64,000 nucleotides of DNA from Saccharomycopsis phalli (Eukaryota > Ascomycota > Saccharomycetes > Ascoideales > Saccharomycopsidaceae): assembly GCA_020342235.1 (NCBI GenBank), contig CP073215.1:248001-312000 (forward strand). The letters are read 5' to 3'. Below are positions 53,985 to 64,000 of the stretch, piece by piece (the first letter of the stretch is position 1; the number at the start of each line of letters is the position of its first letter). A program made the position numbers and the translations under genes. The notes under the pieces are model-generated. The model was not told where the DNA came from and made no database searches. It saw only the letters and a list, made by a program, of their open reading frames with translations.

Positions 53985-54229
53985 TTGATTTCATAATGTG
54001 CCTTGGATATTATTCATGCCTCATGTGGGTGCCATTTCGAGGCTAATATTAGATTTTTGTTTCAGAACACTCTAGATGGAAATTTTATATTTAAATAAAG
54101 ATAGGCAAAATATTAATTAATTTAAATTATGAGTATCATTGGCATAGTATTGCCACTAGAAAACGAATCAAAAATTGATGTAACATGTAGTCATTTGACG
54201 ATTCACGGTCAAGTAGAAAATGTCTATTC

Positions 54230-54365
54230 TACACGGGTAGTGCTACATGGGTAGATTGCTTTTTTTATTTTACAGCATCACAAGGGCGAGACACAGTTCC
54301 TTCTGAGTCAACTCACTCTCCAGGGGAGCCTAGTATAGCTATAGAAGTAAATAAACATATTTAAA
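54230..54365 (+). repeat. family B dispersed repeat copy
   Basis: attctacacgggtagtgcta, then tttttattttacagcatcac, then gggagcctagtatagctata and gaagtaaataaacatatt. A shortened copy of the 59.6-kb element. Confidence 0.65.
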
Positions 54366-54805
54366 AAAATTTAGACATTTTCTAAATTTGACAGAATAAT
54401 CATCTTTAAAAATGAGCCCATTTACACCCCAGGAATATTCCCTAGCTTGATTATTAAACTCAGAGTAAATAGGCATGACCTCCGATGTCCAGAAGCCAAA
54501 CTCCACTCGTATTTTATTATCAAGGAGACCCTCGAGACCCTTGATTCCAGAATTCCCTACCAAAGCTCATGCTAAGACGTTTCATCAAGATCAACCAGCG
54601 AACGGAGCAATTACTCAAGATTACTCTGATACTGACCTGATCCGAATGGCAAGAGGTCATTGACTCTAATGAGATCTGGTCCCGTCATTACAAGACGCTA
54701 TGCCAATCCACATGACTACTGAAAGGACATGATTACTTTAGATTACTTTAGAAAGCCTCGTTGGGTCCAAACAAGCACTCAGCTACTTAGCGGCCAAGGC
54801 TAGTT

Positions 54806-55045
54806 TCGCATAATAATAATAATATGTTTATTTACTTCTATAGCTATACTAGGCTCCTCCAAAGAGTGAGATTGATGTTTCGCCGTCTAAAAATCAAGGA
54901 CGGCGTGGCTAATTTTGGAGACGAGAGAAAACCCTAACAATGGGAATAAACTTTTGACTTGATCTTTAAGGAATTGGCAAAGAGAGATGACTCAGAGCTG
55001 TGGGGTCTCGTCTGTGAAGAGGCGGCGAATCTGCGCTCTGGTTAT
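54806..55045 (-). repeat. family B dispersed repeat with (TTA)n tail, reversed
   Basis: Plus-strand order: taataataataatatg tail, tatagctatactaggctcct, ccgtctaaaaatcaaggacg, aaggaattggcaaagagaga, then gaggcggcgaatctgcgctc. It matches 59578-59945 in reverse over the full length, except about 120 bp present only in the latter. Confidence 0.8.
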
Positions 55046-55939
55046 AATTAGTTTTACATGACTATAACTTTATTCAATGCCAAAGCCCATCATGCAATAG
55101 ATGGGGATCTTATGCTGTCGTAGTTTATAGGTGTATCTTGAATAGACATAGAATTACAGCAAACTATAAACTACTTAATTATTTGCTTTGTTCCTTTAGG
55201 ATTTTGGATAACCGGATTGGGTTTTGCTAGATAAAGATATCCAGCTGAATTGGTCTTGTGATTGTTATATTTGCAGCGAAATGTCGGCCCTCTTATAGAG
55301 AACTCCGATCCTCATATTAGGTTGTTGTCTTTTAATCATATAATGGTTGCCATTGATCGGCGGACGCGCTACTGTATTCTGTGGGTGAGTCCGGTAAGCT
55401 ACTCTGAGCTCCTCTTGGAATACTGGACCTATTCTGCAGTGGTTAGTTAACCACGACACATGCCATATACGTTCCACAATTTTACATGCCCAGCACTAGC
55501 CGAAAGATTTTATCCCTGGGCTGTATAGGTATAGTGTTGAATAATATTCTTGTTATTTTATTGTGCATTGCTGGACTTTTATACTTGTAAGCGGTCCAAT
55601 GGTGGTGTGAATTAGTAGGAAGTCATTTCAACAGTTGGATATGGTTTTTGAATGGTTTGTTGAAATGCCAGAGTATTGGTTGTTCTGGATTATTCACGGC
55701 GAGGCTGGTAACGAATCGGTCTGGACTGATGACTTGACGAGACCGCTAACGACGGGACAAGGACGGTAAATAGTAAGCAGTTGGCCAAAAGGACGAACAA
55801 GGCCAACAAATTGTGCAAGCAAAGTCTGATGTAGCTAGTGTGTGAAAACGTAATAGCCAGAGTGGAGATTGGGTAGCAGATTTATACCCGGGGATATTTA
55901 CAATTACACTGGATACAACTACCTGGGTACCATCGCTCA

Positions 55940-55985
55940 TTGGCTTCATCGCTCATTGGCTTCATCGCTCATTGGCTTCATTGCC
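55940..55985. repeat. 16-bp array (gctcattggcttcatc)
   Basis: Three perfect copies and a partial fourth, about 100 bp beyond the PMT1 stop. Confidence 0.85.
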
Positions 55986-56086
55986 CATCCATCAACTACA
56001 ATAATCACTTCATCAGTCAAATCAAATACACACTATGTCCATCGAGTCTTGGCCTACCCAAGTACACCATCATTGACCATCGCCAA

Positions 56087-58591
56087 CTACTCTGACGCAG
56101 CAGCCACATGGGTCTCGACCTTCAAGACACCCTCTGGATGCTCCTTGAGATACTCCTGGGCAACCTCCGGATCGATTTCGTTGCCGTCGGCATCCTGGTA
56201 CTTGTGAGTGTTTACGTTTTCCTGGATAATCTTCTCGTTATTAGCCTCAGCGCCCTGGTTGAGAGGCTCTGCCTTTTGAAAGTCTGGCAGAGGCACGGAG
56301 GTCGGGCCGGACAGGGAAGAAGAGGCAGCAAAGCCGGCATATTCGCTGAGGTTTTCAGGGAAGGTGTTGCAGTCAAAGTCCCAGGACAGGACGAGCTTGG
56401 AGGACTCGCACTGGCCCTTTGTCCAGTTTGCGCCCCAGATGAGAGGCGAGTAGTGGAGGAAGAAGTAGCCCAGGAGAAGGAAGAAGACGGCAAACACGGA
56501 ATAGGCAGCAGCCGGGCGTTTGCGGAGCAAAAACGTCAAGAGAAGGTCAAAGAACTGGCCAAGAGCCAAGACCTGGAAGTAAAACGCCGGGATGTAGTGG
56601 TGGAGGAAAAGCTGGCGGCCCATGAGGAAGGATGGAGCATAATGGAGGCCCCATCCAAGCACAAAGATGAGGGTGTTTGTGTTGAATGAAACAAAGTGCG
56701 GCTCGGTAATGAGAGGCTTGCCTCGCTGGAAGTTGATGAGAAGCGCCACGAGGTTGCAGAGATAGACGAAAATCACCAACGAGGATGTCCACCAGATGAC
56801 AGCGTTGCCAAGGAAGTACACCTGGCGATGCTCATTGGCCCAATAGTTGATTCCGCGCAGCAAAACCGGCCAGGATGGAGGACGTGACTCCCAGGAATGG
56901 GAAGCAGTAAGTCCGTTGTTAATGTGCCACATGCGCTTGTGGCTCTCGATCAACTTAGCCCAGAACGACGGCGCAGTATATGAGACCTTTTCTGCGGTAG
57001 AATTGAGGTGCGGATTCTCATTGACCTCGACGTAAAAGAGCGAAAGCGGCCGGATGCCCTGCCCCGTGCACGTGACCTCCTGCTGCTCGAACGCGTATTT
57101 TGGAAGCTTGACCTCGTGCGAAAAGAGGTAACATCCGGTCATGGCGTGTCGGAGACGGAACACTGTGTCGATGGCCCGCAACTCGTTGCGCGCGACGCCC
57201 TTTTTCGACTGCAGTTTCTCGATTTCCACCGTGAAATCGTCGTTTGCGTCACCCAGGAACCCGTCAAAGCCGTATGCTGATACTTCGTTCTGCCAGTCCT
57301 GTTCAGAGACTGGTGGCCGGAGATTGTGCGAGTGGAGTCTGCGCTGGGTGTTTTTGTGCTTCAAACGGATCTTAGTGCCGTCAGTGATCTGCACAAACTC
57401 AGTTGCTGGCTCAGACACATTGTACAACTCGACCTCCCAGACGTTGTTCTCGTCCAAATGCGGATACAATGTAATCTGCTGCTGCTTCGACCCGGTCTCG
57501 TACAAGTGATCATGCGAATGGAGATATCCTCCCTGGGTGTTGATGTGCCGGATTGTGATGAGTGATCCGACGCCAACCTGAGCATACGACTCCTGAGGAA
57601 TCGAGTTGCCTTCGAGAGTAGAGCGGAATGCCGACGACATGAACGCCGCGCCATCACCTTCCTTGGAGAGAAGCTGGAAGTGCACGTAGAAGAAGAGACA
57701 GTAGAAAATCGCCGGTACGCCAAGGAGAATGAGTCCACGGGCAGCAAAATGATGTGCAAATTGCCGTGGAGTCACCGACAAGTCTCCGAGAATAAACCAC
57801 AACTGCCAGATCATGTACACCCCGGCCCAGCCAATGGTAAAGAGACCAACCCATTTCAGCGAAACTGCACAGGCAAGCCCCAAACCAGCGACAAAAAGAG
57901 CCTTGTACCAAGGAACTGTAAAGGGCACCTGGTTTTCAAACCGTTTGAGCCCGTACACCGCCACGGCAATGAAAAACACAAGCGGTGAGTCCAAGAGAAT
58001 GTACCGTGAGATCGTGGCGTTGGAGTTCTCAATGGTAAACAACATTGCAGTGAGAAACGCCGACGCAACGCGACAGCCACTTGCCCGCAACGTGAGATAC
58101 AACAACACCACAGTACCGACGCCTAGAGCTGCGGGAAACGCACGCATCATGACATATGGCACCAGCTCCGGGAACTTGTCGCCAATGTTCTTGAACTCAA
58201 ACGACCCGTTGTACCCAAACAAAAACCCAAACCCGGCAAAGAGCATCTTTGCCAATGGCGGATGGACGTCCATGAAAAACGTGCCCAAGATATACTTCCG
58301 CGCAAACCCGCCAAAATGCACCTCGTCAAACACAACAGAATCAGGGTACGCCAATCCGTGGAGCCGCACCGTCACGGCAAAGCCAACCAACGCAGCAATG
58401 ACAATCTTCTCCTTCTGTGACGTTGGTGCTCGCACTTTGGCGATTTCAGGAGGAGGCGTCGTGAGCACGTACGGCCGGACGGCTCCCTGCTTCAATTTGT
58501 ATTCCACAACAGGATCGTACTGCTCAAACAGCTCCTCGGTCTTCTGGCTCACCGCCAGGTAACCTTTGGAATTCTTTGGTTTCTTGACCAT
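56087..58591 (-). CDS. PMT1: protein O-mannosyltransferase Pmt1
   Basis: An 834-residue GT39 enzyme of the ER membrane that moves mannose from dolichyl-phosphate mannose to Ser/Thr of secretory proteins, normally as a Pmt1-Pmt2 heterodimer. The catalytic loop has PDSVVFDEVHFGGFA (Asp-Glu motif) and FMDVHPPLAKMLFAG. Many membrane segments flank a luminal MIR domain (residues about 330-510: GGYLHSHDHLY, GSKQQQITLYPHLD, RLHSHNLRPPVSE). LRHAMTGCYLFSHEVKLP and ESHKRMWHIN are shared by yeast Pmt1. It groups with Pmt1, not Pmt2, by GSKQQQITLYPHLDENN. The tail DADGNEIDPEVAQEYL also matches Pmt1. The chosen ATG at 58591 begins MVKKPKNSKGYL; another ATG at 58630 would add 13 residues. Confidence 0.96.
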   Translation of the reverse strand: MVKKPKNSKGYLAVSQKTEELFEQYDPVVEYKLKQGAVRPYVLTTPPPEIAKVRAPTSQKEKIVIAALVGFAVTVRLHGLAYPDSVVFDEVHFGGFARKYILGTFFMDVHPPLAKMLFAGFGFLFGYNGSFEFKNIGDKFPELVPYVMMRAFPAALGVGTVVLLYLTLRASGCRVASAFLTAMLFTIENSNATISRYILLDSPLVFFIAVAVYGLKRFENQVPFTVPWYKALFVAGLGLACAVSLKWVGLFTIGWAGVYMIWQLWFILGDLSVTPRQFAHHFAARGLILLGVPAIFYCLFFYVHFQLLSKEGDGAAFMSSAFRSTLEGNSIPQESYAQVGVGSLITIRHINTQGGYLHSHDHLYETGSKQQQITLYPHLDENNVWEVELYNVSEPATEFVQITDGTKIRLKHKNTQRRLHSHNLRPPVSEQDWQNEVSAYGFDGFLGDANDDFTVEIEKLQSKKGVARNELRAIDTVFRLRHAMTGCYLFSHEVKLPKYAFEQQEVTCTGQGIRPLSLFYVEVNENPHLNSTAEKVSYTAPSFWAKLIESHKRMWHINNGLTASHSWESRPPSWPVLLRGINYWANEHRQVYFLGNAVIWWTSSLVIFVYLCNLVALLINFQRGKPLITEPHFVSFNTNTLIFVLGWGLHYAPSFLMGRQLFLHHYIPAFYFQVLALGQFFDLLLTFLLRKRPAAAYSVFAVFFLLLGYFFLHYSPLIWGANWTKGQCESSKLVLSWDFDCNTFPENLSEYAGFAASSSLSGPTSVPLPDFQKAEPLNQGAEANNEKIIQENVNTHKYQDADGNEIDPEVAQEYLKEHPEGVLKVETHVAAASE

Positions 58592-58721
58592 GTTTGGTTG
58601 ACACGCTGAAATTTGAAAATAACAACGCATTGCTGACACGCAGATGACTAAGCGCCCACACACATACTCGGGTATTGCTGACTAAGGTGTGTACCTTTGG
58701 CCGCTCCTGAGTAATGTTATA

Positions 58722-58840
58722 CATGTATTTGGTTATATCATGGCAATTTGACAGATACATCTTCACTCGGAATATCACCATTGCTGAAACCTTGTCAGCC
58801 TCATTCATCACTTGGATTAACTTAATTGAGCAGTCGTATT
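58722..58840 (-). repeat. family A fragment
   Basis: Shares acatcttcactcggaatatc, ccattgctgaaacc and cagcctcattca with other copies. It abuts a family B copy whose (TTA)n tail starts at the junction. Confidence 0.5.
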
Positions 58841-58975
58841 AATAATAATAATATTTATTCAAGACTATAGCTATACTAGCCTCCCATATGTGATCCATGC
58901 TTCACCGCCTACCAGCGGCTATGTAGTTGAAAGAAAACTCTCCGTCACTGATCAAAAACATTGGACTAGTGCTAG
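58841..58975 (-). repeat. family B copy with (TTA)n tail
   Basis: ttaataataataatatttat, then agactatagctatactagcc and tccatgcttcaccgcctacc. The tail lies at the join with the family A fragment, as if B had inserted into A or beside it. Confidence 0.6.
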
Positions 58976-59577
58976 TGACTATATAAAGTAATGTCTTTGA
59001 AGGCAATGTGCTTTTATAGGACCCATGGAATTCCCAGCTCACTTGAAAAGTGTCGCCAACCAGAATTCTGTTGCTAAACTTGGTTTTACCAGTACATGTG
59101 TTAGTCAAACCTCACTGGCAGCCACGCTTCTTACAAAACCCAAAGTACTACAAATCAATGCAATTGCTCCAATTACCTGGATCACAGACTCTTGAATCCG
59201 CCAGCTTTCAAATACAGGTCAGGGTGAAACTTATTCCACCAGCTCTCAAATATATAGACCATTGCAAATACCGCTCATGCGTGTATCCACGGGAGGAGTC
59301 TAGTATTTCACTTCTCATTAATTGCGTGCTCCCAAGAGCTCTCCATGGAAATCTTATGTAATGACCAGGTTGAACAATGGGACTAAAGGGATTTACAATT
59401 TACCCCACAGGGTTAAACACAAGGATTATCTTTTCTCTTATAGCTACAACACTAGATGCCATCCATTTATATTAGAAAATGAAAACTATAAAGAAATCAT
59501 TTCTATTATAATTTACAGACAATCATCACTTGAGTCATTAATTCAATCATTCTATTCCAAACACTAGAATATATCGT

Positions 59578-59945
59578 GTTTCCCATAACCAGAGCATAGA
59601 TTCGCCGCCTCTTGGCAGTCACAAAATCAGTTCATTTCCCTATAGGATTCTACACGTTAGTGCTGGATTGGTAGATTCCTTTTTATTTTACAGCACCATA
59701 AGAAGAGCGGCCGGACAGGTAGTCCCTTTGGGGACGAGACACCATAGCTCCTACTGAGTCAGTTCTCTTTGCCAATTCCTTAAAGATCAAGTTAAAAGAT
59801 TATTCCCATTGTAAGGGTTTTCTCTCGACTCCAAAATTAGCGGTGCCGTCCTTGGATTTTAGACAGCGAAACATCAATCTCGTTTTCCGGGGGAGCTTAG
59901 TATAGCTATAGAAGTAAATAAACATGTTACTATTATTATATCATG
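59578..59945 (+). repeat. family B dispersed repeat, longest copy
   Basis: Starts at ccataaccagagcatagatt. It includes tagattcctttttatttta and cagcacc, ctttgccaattccttaaaga, gtgccgtccttggattttag, ggggagcttagtatagctat and aaataaacatgttac, ending attattata. It is the reference copy for the family in this window. Confidence 0.8.
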
Positions 59946-61309
59946 TTTTACAACTGAAAATTGCGTTGGGCCTGTCATTTCTTAGCATCTGAATGCAGAA
60001 GCGTAGCGACAGAGGACCCTCGTCCTCTCCATTAGCCGTTGTAATATAACAGTTGTTTTTTAGTTTATTGTACTCTTGTGCGTGACTTTGGATATATTTT
60101 AACTTGGTAAATGCTTGGCAATTCCTTTTAGTATCGGTAATTCCTCCCAGTCAATTCTCTTTAGCATTACAATTCCTTTTAGCCAATTCTCTCTAGCATT
60201 TGCAATTCCTTTCAGTCAAGTCCCTCTAGCATCTATTATATTCCAACCACACAATATTACCTCTTACTGTAATATAAAGCACCTTGGGTAAAATCTAGTC
60301 TCCGAGAATAACCTATTTCCTGCCGCAGTCCATGGGCAGTAACCTTGATTAATATTTTTAGCACACGCAACTTGTTTGCCAAAGCACAATAAACAACTCA
60401 AAGCCCTTTACGCTATTCCATGGCTTCCATTACTACACGTTTAAGCTCATTCCAAAGCAACATTCCCGTTGTTTTACACGTCTTCTCAAATCAATGCCTT
60501 GTATCCATCCATCCAATGTTCCTGATGCTCGGCATCACACTAAAATTGTATTCATAACTCTCAACAATGTCTTGTATATATCCGCGGATTTTAGTGGCTC
60601 CAAAAAGCCTGGAGTCAAATTTGCAGCTGGTATAATAAATAGGGTTTGCACATACTACGTCCGAGCTGCATCATGAAATACGAATGAACCCACACAGCAT
60701 AACCTTGTGGGCAATAATTTAGGGTTTCTGGTAGCCTACAAGATTGAAAATTTGCTCGTGTGGGTTGAGCAGAAAGCAAGGCTAGTGCACGAAGGACTGG
60801 CTACACGTTGTAGTGCTTACATTATAATTAAAGAGTCAGCACGGTCACCTTGAAACAGAGGTAGTAAATAACCACTGGTATTATAGCTTAGTTGATGGCG
60901 CATGATACGGATTGACAAGGTTTTGGAGTACCTCAGTTGAACAGCAAACTGCAGTTGTATTTTATTATTCGAGTCTGACATAACCATTGGAATTGACAAA
61001 TTAAAGTAGGTGTAATCTGCTGATGCATTTCCAAAAATTACCAGCATCGCTTTCCTCTGTGGCCTCTTTCCTCTGTAGTCTCTTTCCTCTGTAGTCTCCT
61101 GGTACAGTTTCCTCTAAATTACATCCGTCTTCCCGTGTAGCCATTTCCAGAGTAGAAGCCCCATTATTCATGCAATCCATGAAATTAAAAACACACAAGA
61201 TGTGCTTGTCTTTATCTCCGAGTATCTCCTTGCTGATATCTCACACCCGATACTCAGCTTAGCCCCACTTGCATCGGAAAACAAAGATCATTTACTTTTG
61301 TATTAGGTA

Positions 61310-61440
61310 CAGTAATATCTATTTCATCTTATATTGGCAATAGTATATCTATTTCATCTTATATTGGCAATATTATATCTATTTCATCTTATATTGGCTA
61401 TAGTATATCTATTTCATCTTTATATTAGCTATGGTAATAT
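61310..61440. repeat. 30-bp minisatellite (ctatttcatcttatattggc)
   Basis: Four to five near-perfect copies of a 30-bp unit that also includes aatagtatat. Noncoding. Confidence 0.9.
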
Positions 61441-62381
61441 CCATTTAGCTTGATACTATCTCCAGAAACGGCATCATGGCATTGTTGACAATATATAGTG
61501 ACACAGCCCCAGGAAAGCTCCAGTAGTTCTGCAAATCCATTCCAATTACCTACTGTACGACTCTTAATATTTGGATCCTGCCTTTGAAGATGTACAGTGG
61601 CATATATATATGTAGGTGCTGGCTGCGCTTGTGTGGTATTACTAATTTGCCATGTCTCCTTTCTTAGGTGGTCAATACATCCACAGAATGTCATTTACAT
61701 TTTGCAAAATGTTTTAATTCTGTTATGTTGTCATCTAAGATTACTGGTACCGTCGTATCGAGCAAAATGCTCTTGATGTGCAACCAGACAATTTGGGCCT
61801 ACAGCACACTCCATTTTCCACCAATTTGCGTATAATCATTTAATTATTAATTTACAATGGATAATTTGGTCTTTGACTTGACTTGTTAACTTTGCTTAAC
61901 TTCACTTTACTTAACTTCACCTTACTTGTTTGGCTCAAATATTCATTTCTGAATCCTATCCACATGCATTCCAATTGACGTTTGATTCACTCACAAGAGG
62001 CCACTTTTGATTATTTGTCCAATTGGCCACGCTTTTTCTTCTGGTTCACTACTAATTCCCAAGGAATCATGTACACTAATCAATATGCAACGTACAAGAG
62101 GTTATAGTCTGTTTAAGAACTGATACACATTGCAAAAGAGGAGCACATCAAAGCATAGCTGCTATTTAATTTTAAACAAGAGCACCAAGAAAAGCTAAGC
62201 AGTTGATCTATTGCATAAAAAGAAATAATAGCCGATTAGCACCAAAGTAGCAAAACCGCTTTTGCATCATCAAGGTCGACAGTAGTTGGTGGATTCCGCT
62301 GGTCTTTGGGGTACTGGCTGAGAAATCTACAAGTGTCATTGGTTATTTATTTTGCACGTATATCTTTTATCTAGGCTACAT

Positions 62382-63125
62382 TTAATCCCGTTTCCATCTC
62401 ACTTCCTGCTGCTGTCTCCCGTAGTAAATCCCGCCAATGGCAATGTTGCTGTTCCACTGGTCAATGACTGAACAGAGCGCAGTAGTGATTGCCATTTCCC
62501 GTGGGATTTTAGACTCGTCAATCTTGATATTCCACCCGCCAACGGCATTGACCTCCACTTGGCCAACCCGCTCCCGTACCTCGGAGTCCTTTTCGCCTGG
62601 ATTGTGCACAATCTCCAAGAATTTGCCGGTCGTGGTCCAATGGAACTGCTTGCCGCTGGCTAACGTGAATACACGGTAGCTATCGAGGGCATCGACCCGG
62701 AGATTGATAATGTGCCAGCCCAATTCCGACACGGGCATCTCGTCTGGCGACCGGATCATCAACACATTTGATCGGAGCCCTGCCCGAACCACGGCAATTG
62801 GCTCATCCTCGCCCTCGGGTCCTGTACCTGCAACCTTGGGCGAATACATTTTGTAAGCGCCCTTGACTGCCCTTGACCGCACGAACCAGTATAGTCTCTT
62901 TTCGGAGTCAGAAGGGCCCTGGCTGGACTCTGATGTATCATAGACGTCGTACTCCTTGGACCCGGTTCCAAACCGCTTGCGAACCGCGTACTCAGTCAAG
63001 TTGTCCTGGTCGAACTCAATGATTCGCGGTATATATCTCGAAGCACGGCGATGAGGGTGGAACAACACAGCCTTGGCGACAACCAATGGCCGCATAACAG
63101 GTCTCATGACAAGTTCAACTGGCAT
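62382..63125 (-). CDS. possible tubby/scramblase-fold protein
   Basis: A 247-residue protein beginning MPVELVMRPVMRPLVVAKAV at the first ATG; the open frame upstream begins with GTG. The N-terminus is basic and could be a mitochondrial or membrane-associated segment. The body is beta-rich: LYWFVRSRAVKGAYKMYSP, PIAVVRAGL, SGKQFHWTTTGKFLEIVH and GGWNIKID, ending with one helix, REMAITTALCSVIDQWNS. That layout of beta strands closed by a C-terminal helix with SVIDQWN is what I recall for fungal tubby-C-terminal-like proteins. No function is known. It shares a 138-bp divergent promoter with GAR1. The family call is tentative; the gene itself is secure. Confidence 0.55.
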   Translation of the reverse strand: MPVELVMRPVMRPLVVAKAVLFHPHRRASRYIPRIIEFDQDNLTEYAVRKRFGTGSKEYDVYDTSESSQGPSDSEKRLYWFVRSRAVKGAYKMYSPKVAGTGPEGEDEPIAVVRAGLRSNVLMIRSPDEMPVSELGWHIINLRVDALDSYRVFTLASGKQFHWTTTGKFLEIVHNPGEKDSEVRERVGQVEVNAVGGWNIKIDESKIPREMAITTALCSVIDQWNSNIAIGGIYYGRQQQEVRWKRD

Positions 63126-63263
63126 TTTTTGAGGAAATAAATGCAAATAAAATAAACTGGCACCTTTTATATGCACAAGTGGCTTTGTGGATGTTGGACT
63201 CAGGGCCGCTTAACCAGCAGGCGTAGAAAATTTTTTTTTCATATCGAGCAGCATTTATACCCA
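63126..63263. promoter_or_regulatory. divergent promoter of the tubby-like gene and GAR1
   Basis: 138 bp between the two ATGs. It includes a run of nine T near 63230, as often seen in promoters of yeast ribosome-biogenesis genes. No specific factor site was recognised. Confidence 0.5.
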
Positions 63264-63848
63264 ATGTCAAGAGGAGGATTTCGAGGAGGATCACGAGGCG
63301 GCCGAGGCGGTTTCAGAGGCAATTCCGGTCCACAGGGTCCGCCCGATGAAGTATTTGAAATGGGGGCGTTTGTTCATCCTTGTGAGGGCGATATTGTTTG
63401 TCGTCTGATCAACACCAAGATTCCGTACTTCAATGCGCCGATATATTTGGAGAACAAGACGGCGGTAGGGAAAGTGGACGAGATTCTTGGTCTGTTGAAC
63501 GACGTTTACTTTACCATCAAGCCTTCTGAAGGTGTGCATGCCACTTCTTTCTCTGAGGGAGACCGGTTTTATATTGGCGGGGACAAGTTGTTGCCGCTTG
63601 AGCGGTTTATTCCAAAGCCAAAGATCCCTGGGGAGGCCAAGCCAAAGAAGTCAAAGTCCAAGGGTGGTAGTTCTGGAGCAAGAGGCGGAAGAGGTGGATT
63701 TGGAGCAAGAGGCGGACGTGGAGGATTTGGAAGCAGAGGCGGAAGAGGTGGATTTGGCGGCCGAGGAGGAAGAGGCGGAAGTAGAGGGGGGCGTGGAGGA
63801 GGATTCAGTCGGGGAAGAGGGGGGTTCAGTCGGGGAAGAGGGCATTAG
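63264..63848 (+). CDS. GAR1: H/ACA snoRNP protein Gar1
   Basis: A 194-residue nucleolar protein of H/ACA snoRNPs, which guide rRNA pseudouridylation with Cbf5, Nop10 and Nhp2. It starts [19 protein letters not shown], the N-terminal RGG domain. The core (residues about 33-120) is typical: [55 protein letters not shown], and [20 protein letters not shown] Lys-rich bridge leads to a long C-terminal RGG domain. The open frame continues upstream to an ATG at 63171, but the RGG start fits the family. The RGG tails are encoded by a GC-rich ggaggacgtggaggattt-type repeat. Confidence 0.97.
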   Translation: MSRGGFRGGSRGGRGGFRGNSGPQGPPDEVFEMGAFVHPCEGDIVCRLINTKIPYFNAPIYLENKTAVGKVDEILGLLNDVYFTIKPSEGVHATSFSEGDRFYIGGDKLLPLERFIPKPKIPGEAKPKKSKSKGGSSGARGGRGGFGARGGRGGFGSRGGRGGFGGRGGRGGSRGGRGGGFSRGRGGFSRGRGH

Positions 63849-64000
63849 ACAGTAAATAAGCATTTGTGTATTAAATATAAACTGATGATATGGTAGAATG
63901 GTGGGCGTATGGAATGGAATGGGGACTGAATGTGAATTGAATATGGTATTTTGTGTGCCTTGGCGGTTTTAAAATGGATAGAACCGTGAGTCAATTGGTA

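Larger units (their letters stand above)
53947..56086. other. repeat-bearing intergenic region
   Basis: Has a family B fragment (54230-54365), a longer inverted family B copy (54806-55045), frames related to neither known gene (54339-54663) and a 16-bp array at 55940-55985. A frame near 54590-54710 reads SNEIWSRHYKTL, again loosely F-box-like. No intact gene. Confidence 0.55.
58592..62381. other. 3.8-kb gene-poor region between PMT1 and the tubby-like gene
   Basis: Contains family A (58722-58840), family B (58841-58975 and 59578-59945), a frame near 59222-59361 with SSPWKS, gca-rich arrays of tctttcctctgtagtc (61055-61105), a 30-bp minisatellite (61310-61440) and a weak family A trace (61447-61500). 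No gene is supported. Confidence 0.6.

Noticed and set aside
1-64000. CRISPR array, centromere or telomere sequence
   Set aside because: The tandem arrays lack alternating unique spacers, and no telomeric repeat or recognisable centromere signature was seen.

Overview
The window is nuclear DNA of a budding yeast (Saccharomycotina). This rests on AXL1, XRS2, RAD14, MCM21, TDA11, PEX20, CRD1, PCD1, GYP2, CBK1, PMT1, CCT4, HBS1 and GAR1 homologues, mostly intron-poor, with yeast-type spacing inside genes. The few introns start GTGAGT or GTAAGT and place the branch point (CTAAC) only a few bases before the 3' AG. That arrangement is best known from early-branching yeasts such as Yarrowia, so an early-branching lineage is inferred. 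CTG codons read sensibly as leucine. Intergenic DNA is long, AT-rich and full of minisatellites and dispersed repeats, so gene density is low: about 20 protein genes and two tRNAs in 64 kb.

Layout. 2.2-6.8 kb: an F-box/JmjC protein and AXL1 in tight tandem. 6.8-11.6 kb: a gene-poor stretch with one doubtful spliced gene. 11.6-17.3 kb: HBS1 (two tiny introns around an 18-nt exon) and CCT4. 17.3-22.7 kb: repeats, CRD1, PCD1 and a His tRNA. 24.4-28.3 kb: RAD14 and TDA11, divergent. 29.7-34.9 kb: PEX20 and XRS2 sharing a short divergent promoter, a divergent YTH-like gene and a second identical His tRNA. 36.4-39.2 kb: MCM21 and an orphan. 40.7-46.9 kb: CBK1 and GYP2, divergent. 49.1-54.0 kb: an accessory-looking block with a secreted subtilase and a secreted RNase T2-like protein that lacks its catalytic histidines, converging on repeat-filled DNA. 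56.1-63.9 kb: PMT1, a possible tubby-fold protein and GAR1.

Three dispersed repeat families occur many times. A and B both end in (TTA)n tails preceded by a TAGCTA-type motif, have variable 5' ends, and look like SINE/LINE-type retroposed copies. Family A carries translatable fragments with a PELL..ILS.ID motif. Family C is a separate family without a triplet tail.

Functional links are limited. The genes are housekeeping functions typical of yeast: translation rescue, chaperonin, nucleotide excision repair, double-strand break repair, kinetochore, peroxisome import, cardiolipin synthesis, O-mannosylation, morphogenesis kinase and snoRNP. No operon-like logic is expected or seen. The most unusual items are the HBS1 microexon, the catalytically dead RNase T2-like gene with a possible 33-nt intron, and the A/B retroposon-like repeats.
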